A DNA stretch of 5,370 nt from Pseudomonadota bacterium (GTDB lineage: Bacteria > Pseudomonadota > Gammaproteobacteria > Halothiobacillales > Halothiobacillaceae), in assembly GCA_021795795.1 (NCBI GenBank), contig JAJYPA010000552.1:1-5370 (forward strand). Reading direction: 5' to 3'. The position numbers and the translations under genes were made by a program. Shown one piece after another: positions 5,130-5,370 of the stretch (positions are counted from its first letter, which is position 1; each line of letters starts with the position of its first letter). The notes beneath the pieces are model-generated. The model saw nothing but the letters and a program-made list of their open reading frames with translations. It was not told where the DNA came from and searched no databases.

Positions 5130-5370
5130 ATGTTCTCCCGGAATAGTGCTGCCAGCCGATTCTTTGGACTGAAGGTATTCGCGGTTTTTCTGCTGGCACT
5201 GCTGTTCTTCGGCTGTGGTGTTGGCAATACCAGTCTTTGGAACATTGACGAGCCCATCTATGCCCAGTCGCTGAAGGACCAGATTGCCCAGCATAATCTG
5301 GTGGTCCCGACGTTCAATGCGCGGCTGATGCCCGACAAACCCGCACTCAATTACTGGCTCATGTGGACCG
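5130..5370 (+). CDS. ArnT/PMT-like glycosyltransferase family 39 protein, N-terminal part only
   Basis: A polytopic GT-C fold enzyme that transfers sugar from a polyprenyl-phosphate donor to lipid A or protein, depending on subfamily. Only 80 codons are in the window. Visible features are a first TM helix at about 14-34, then SLWNIDEPIYAQSLKD with the family's acidic pair D40-E41 in the first periplasmic loop, followed by LMPDKPALNYWLMW at 66-79. This matches the DEP-YA...DKP-L-YW signature of GT39 proteins. The ATG at 5130 has AGGAG 6 nt upstream. It starts 18 bp after higA on the same strand, though a functional link is unlikely. The acceptor cannot be told from this fragment. Confidence 0.88.
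   Translation, partial: MFSRNSAASRFFGLKVFAVFLLALLFFGCGVGNTSLWNIDEPIYAQSLKDQIAQHNLVVPTFNARLMPDKPALNYWLMWT

Noticed and set aside
1..5370. CRISPR array, tRNA or rRNA genes
   Set aside because: No regularly spaced short repeats with unique spacers and no recognisable structural RNA sequence were found. The three repeats at 4559-4680 are too few and diverged.

Overview
The window looks like chromosomal accessory DNA from a moderately GC-rich proteobacterium. The MFP/ABC exporter is of the microcin V (CvaA/CvaB) type, and the flanks carry a TadE-like fragment, a HigA antitoxin and a GT39 glycosyltransferase. Some Acidithiobacillus-like genomes would fit, but the genus cannot be settled from this sequence alone.

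Left half, all on the minus strand, read from high to low coordinates: a peptide-secretion (bacteriocin/microcin-like) cassette. In order: a four-TM membrane protein (3509-2625, TTG start, unrecognised, candidate immunity protein); a 74-residue precursor with a textbook double-glycine leader and a glycine-zipper core without Cys, Lys or Arg (2582-2358); a Rho-independent terminator (2295-2254); a 234-residue Pol-beta-fold nucleotidyltransferase (2237-1533); a HlyD/CvaA-like membrane fusion protein (1488-157); and, overlapping it by ATGA, the first 53 codons of a C39-peptidase ABC transporter (160-1, leaving the window). The transporter's peptidase would cut the leader after Gly-Gly, the ABC pump and MFP (with an outer-membrane TolC-type protein not seen here) would export the core, and the membrane protein may protect the producer. 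The nucleotidyltransferase is the unexpected member.

The membrane-protein, peptide and nucleotidyltransferase genes are strikingly AT-rich, while the exporter genes and the right flank are GC-rich, so the cassette looks modular and horizontally acquired.

Middle and right: about 3728-4813 is a scrapyard of gene remnants. It holds a frameshifted small exported protein (minus), a 5'- and 3'-truncated TadE-like gene (plus), three imperfect direct repeats resembling the repeated ends of an IS21-type element, a perfect 12-bp-arm palindrome, and a possible last few codons of a HigB toxin. An intact-length but apparently orphan HigA antitoxin follows (4824-5111), then the start of an ArnT/PMT-like glycosyltransferase (5130 to the window end).
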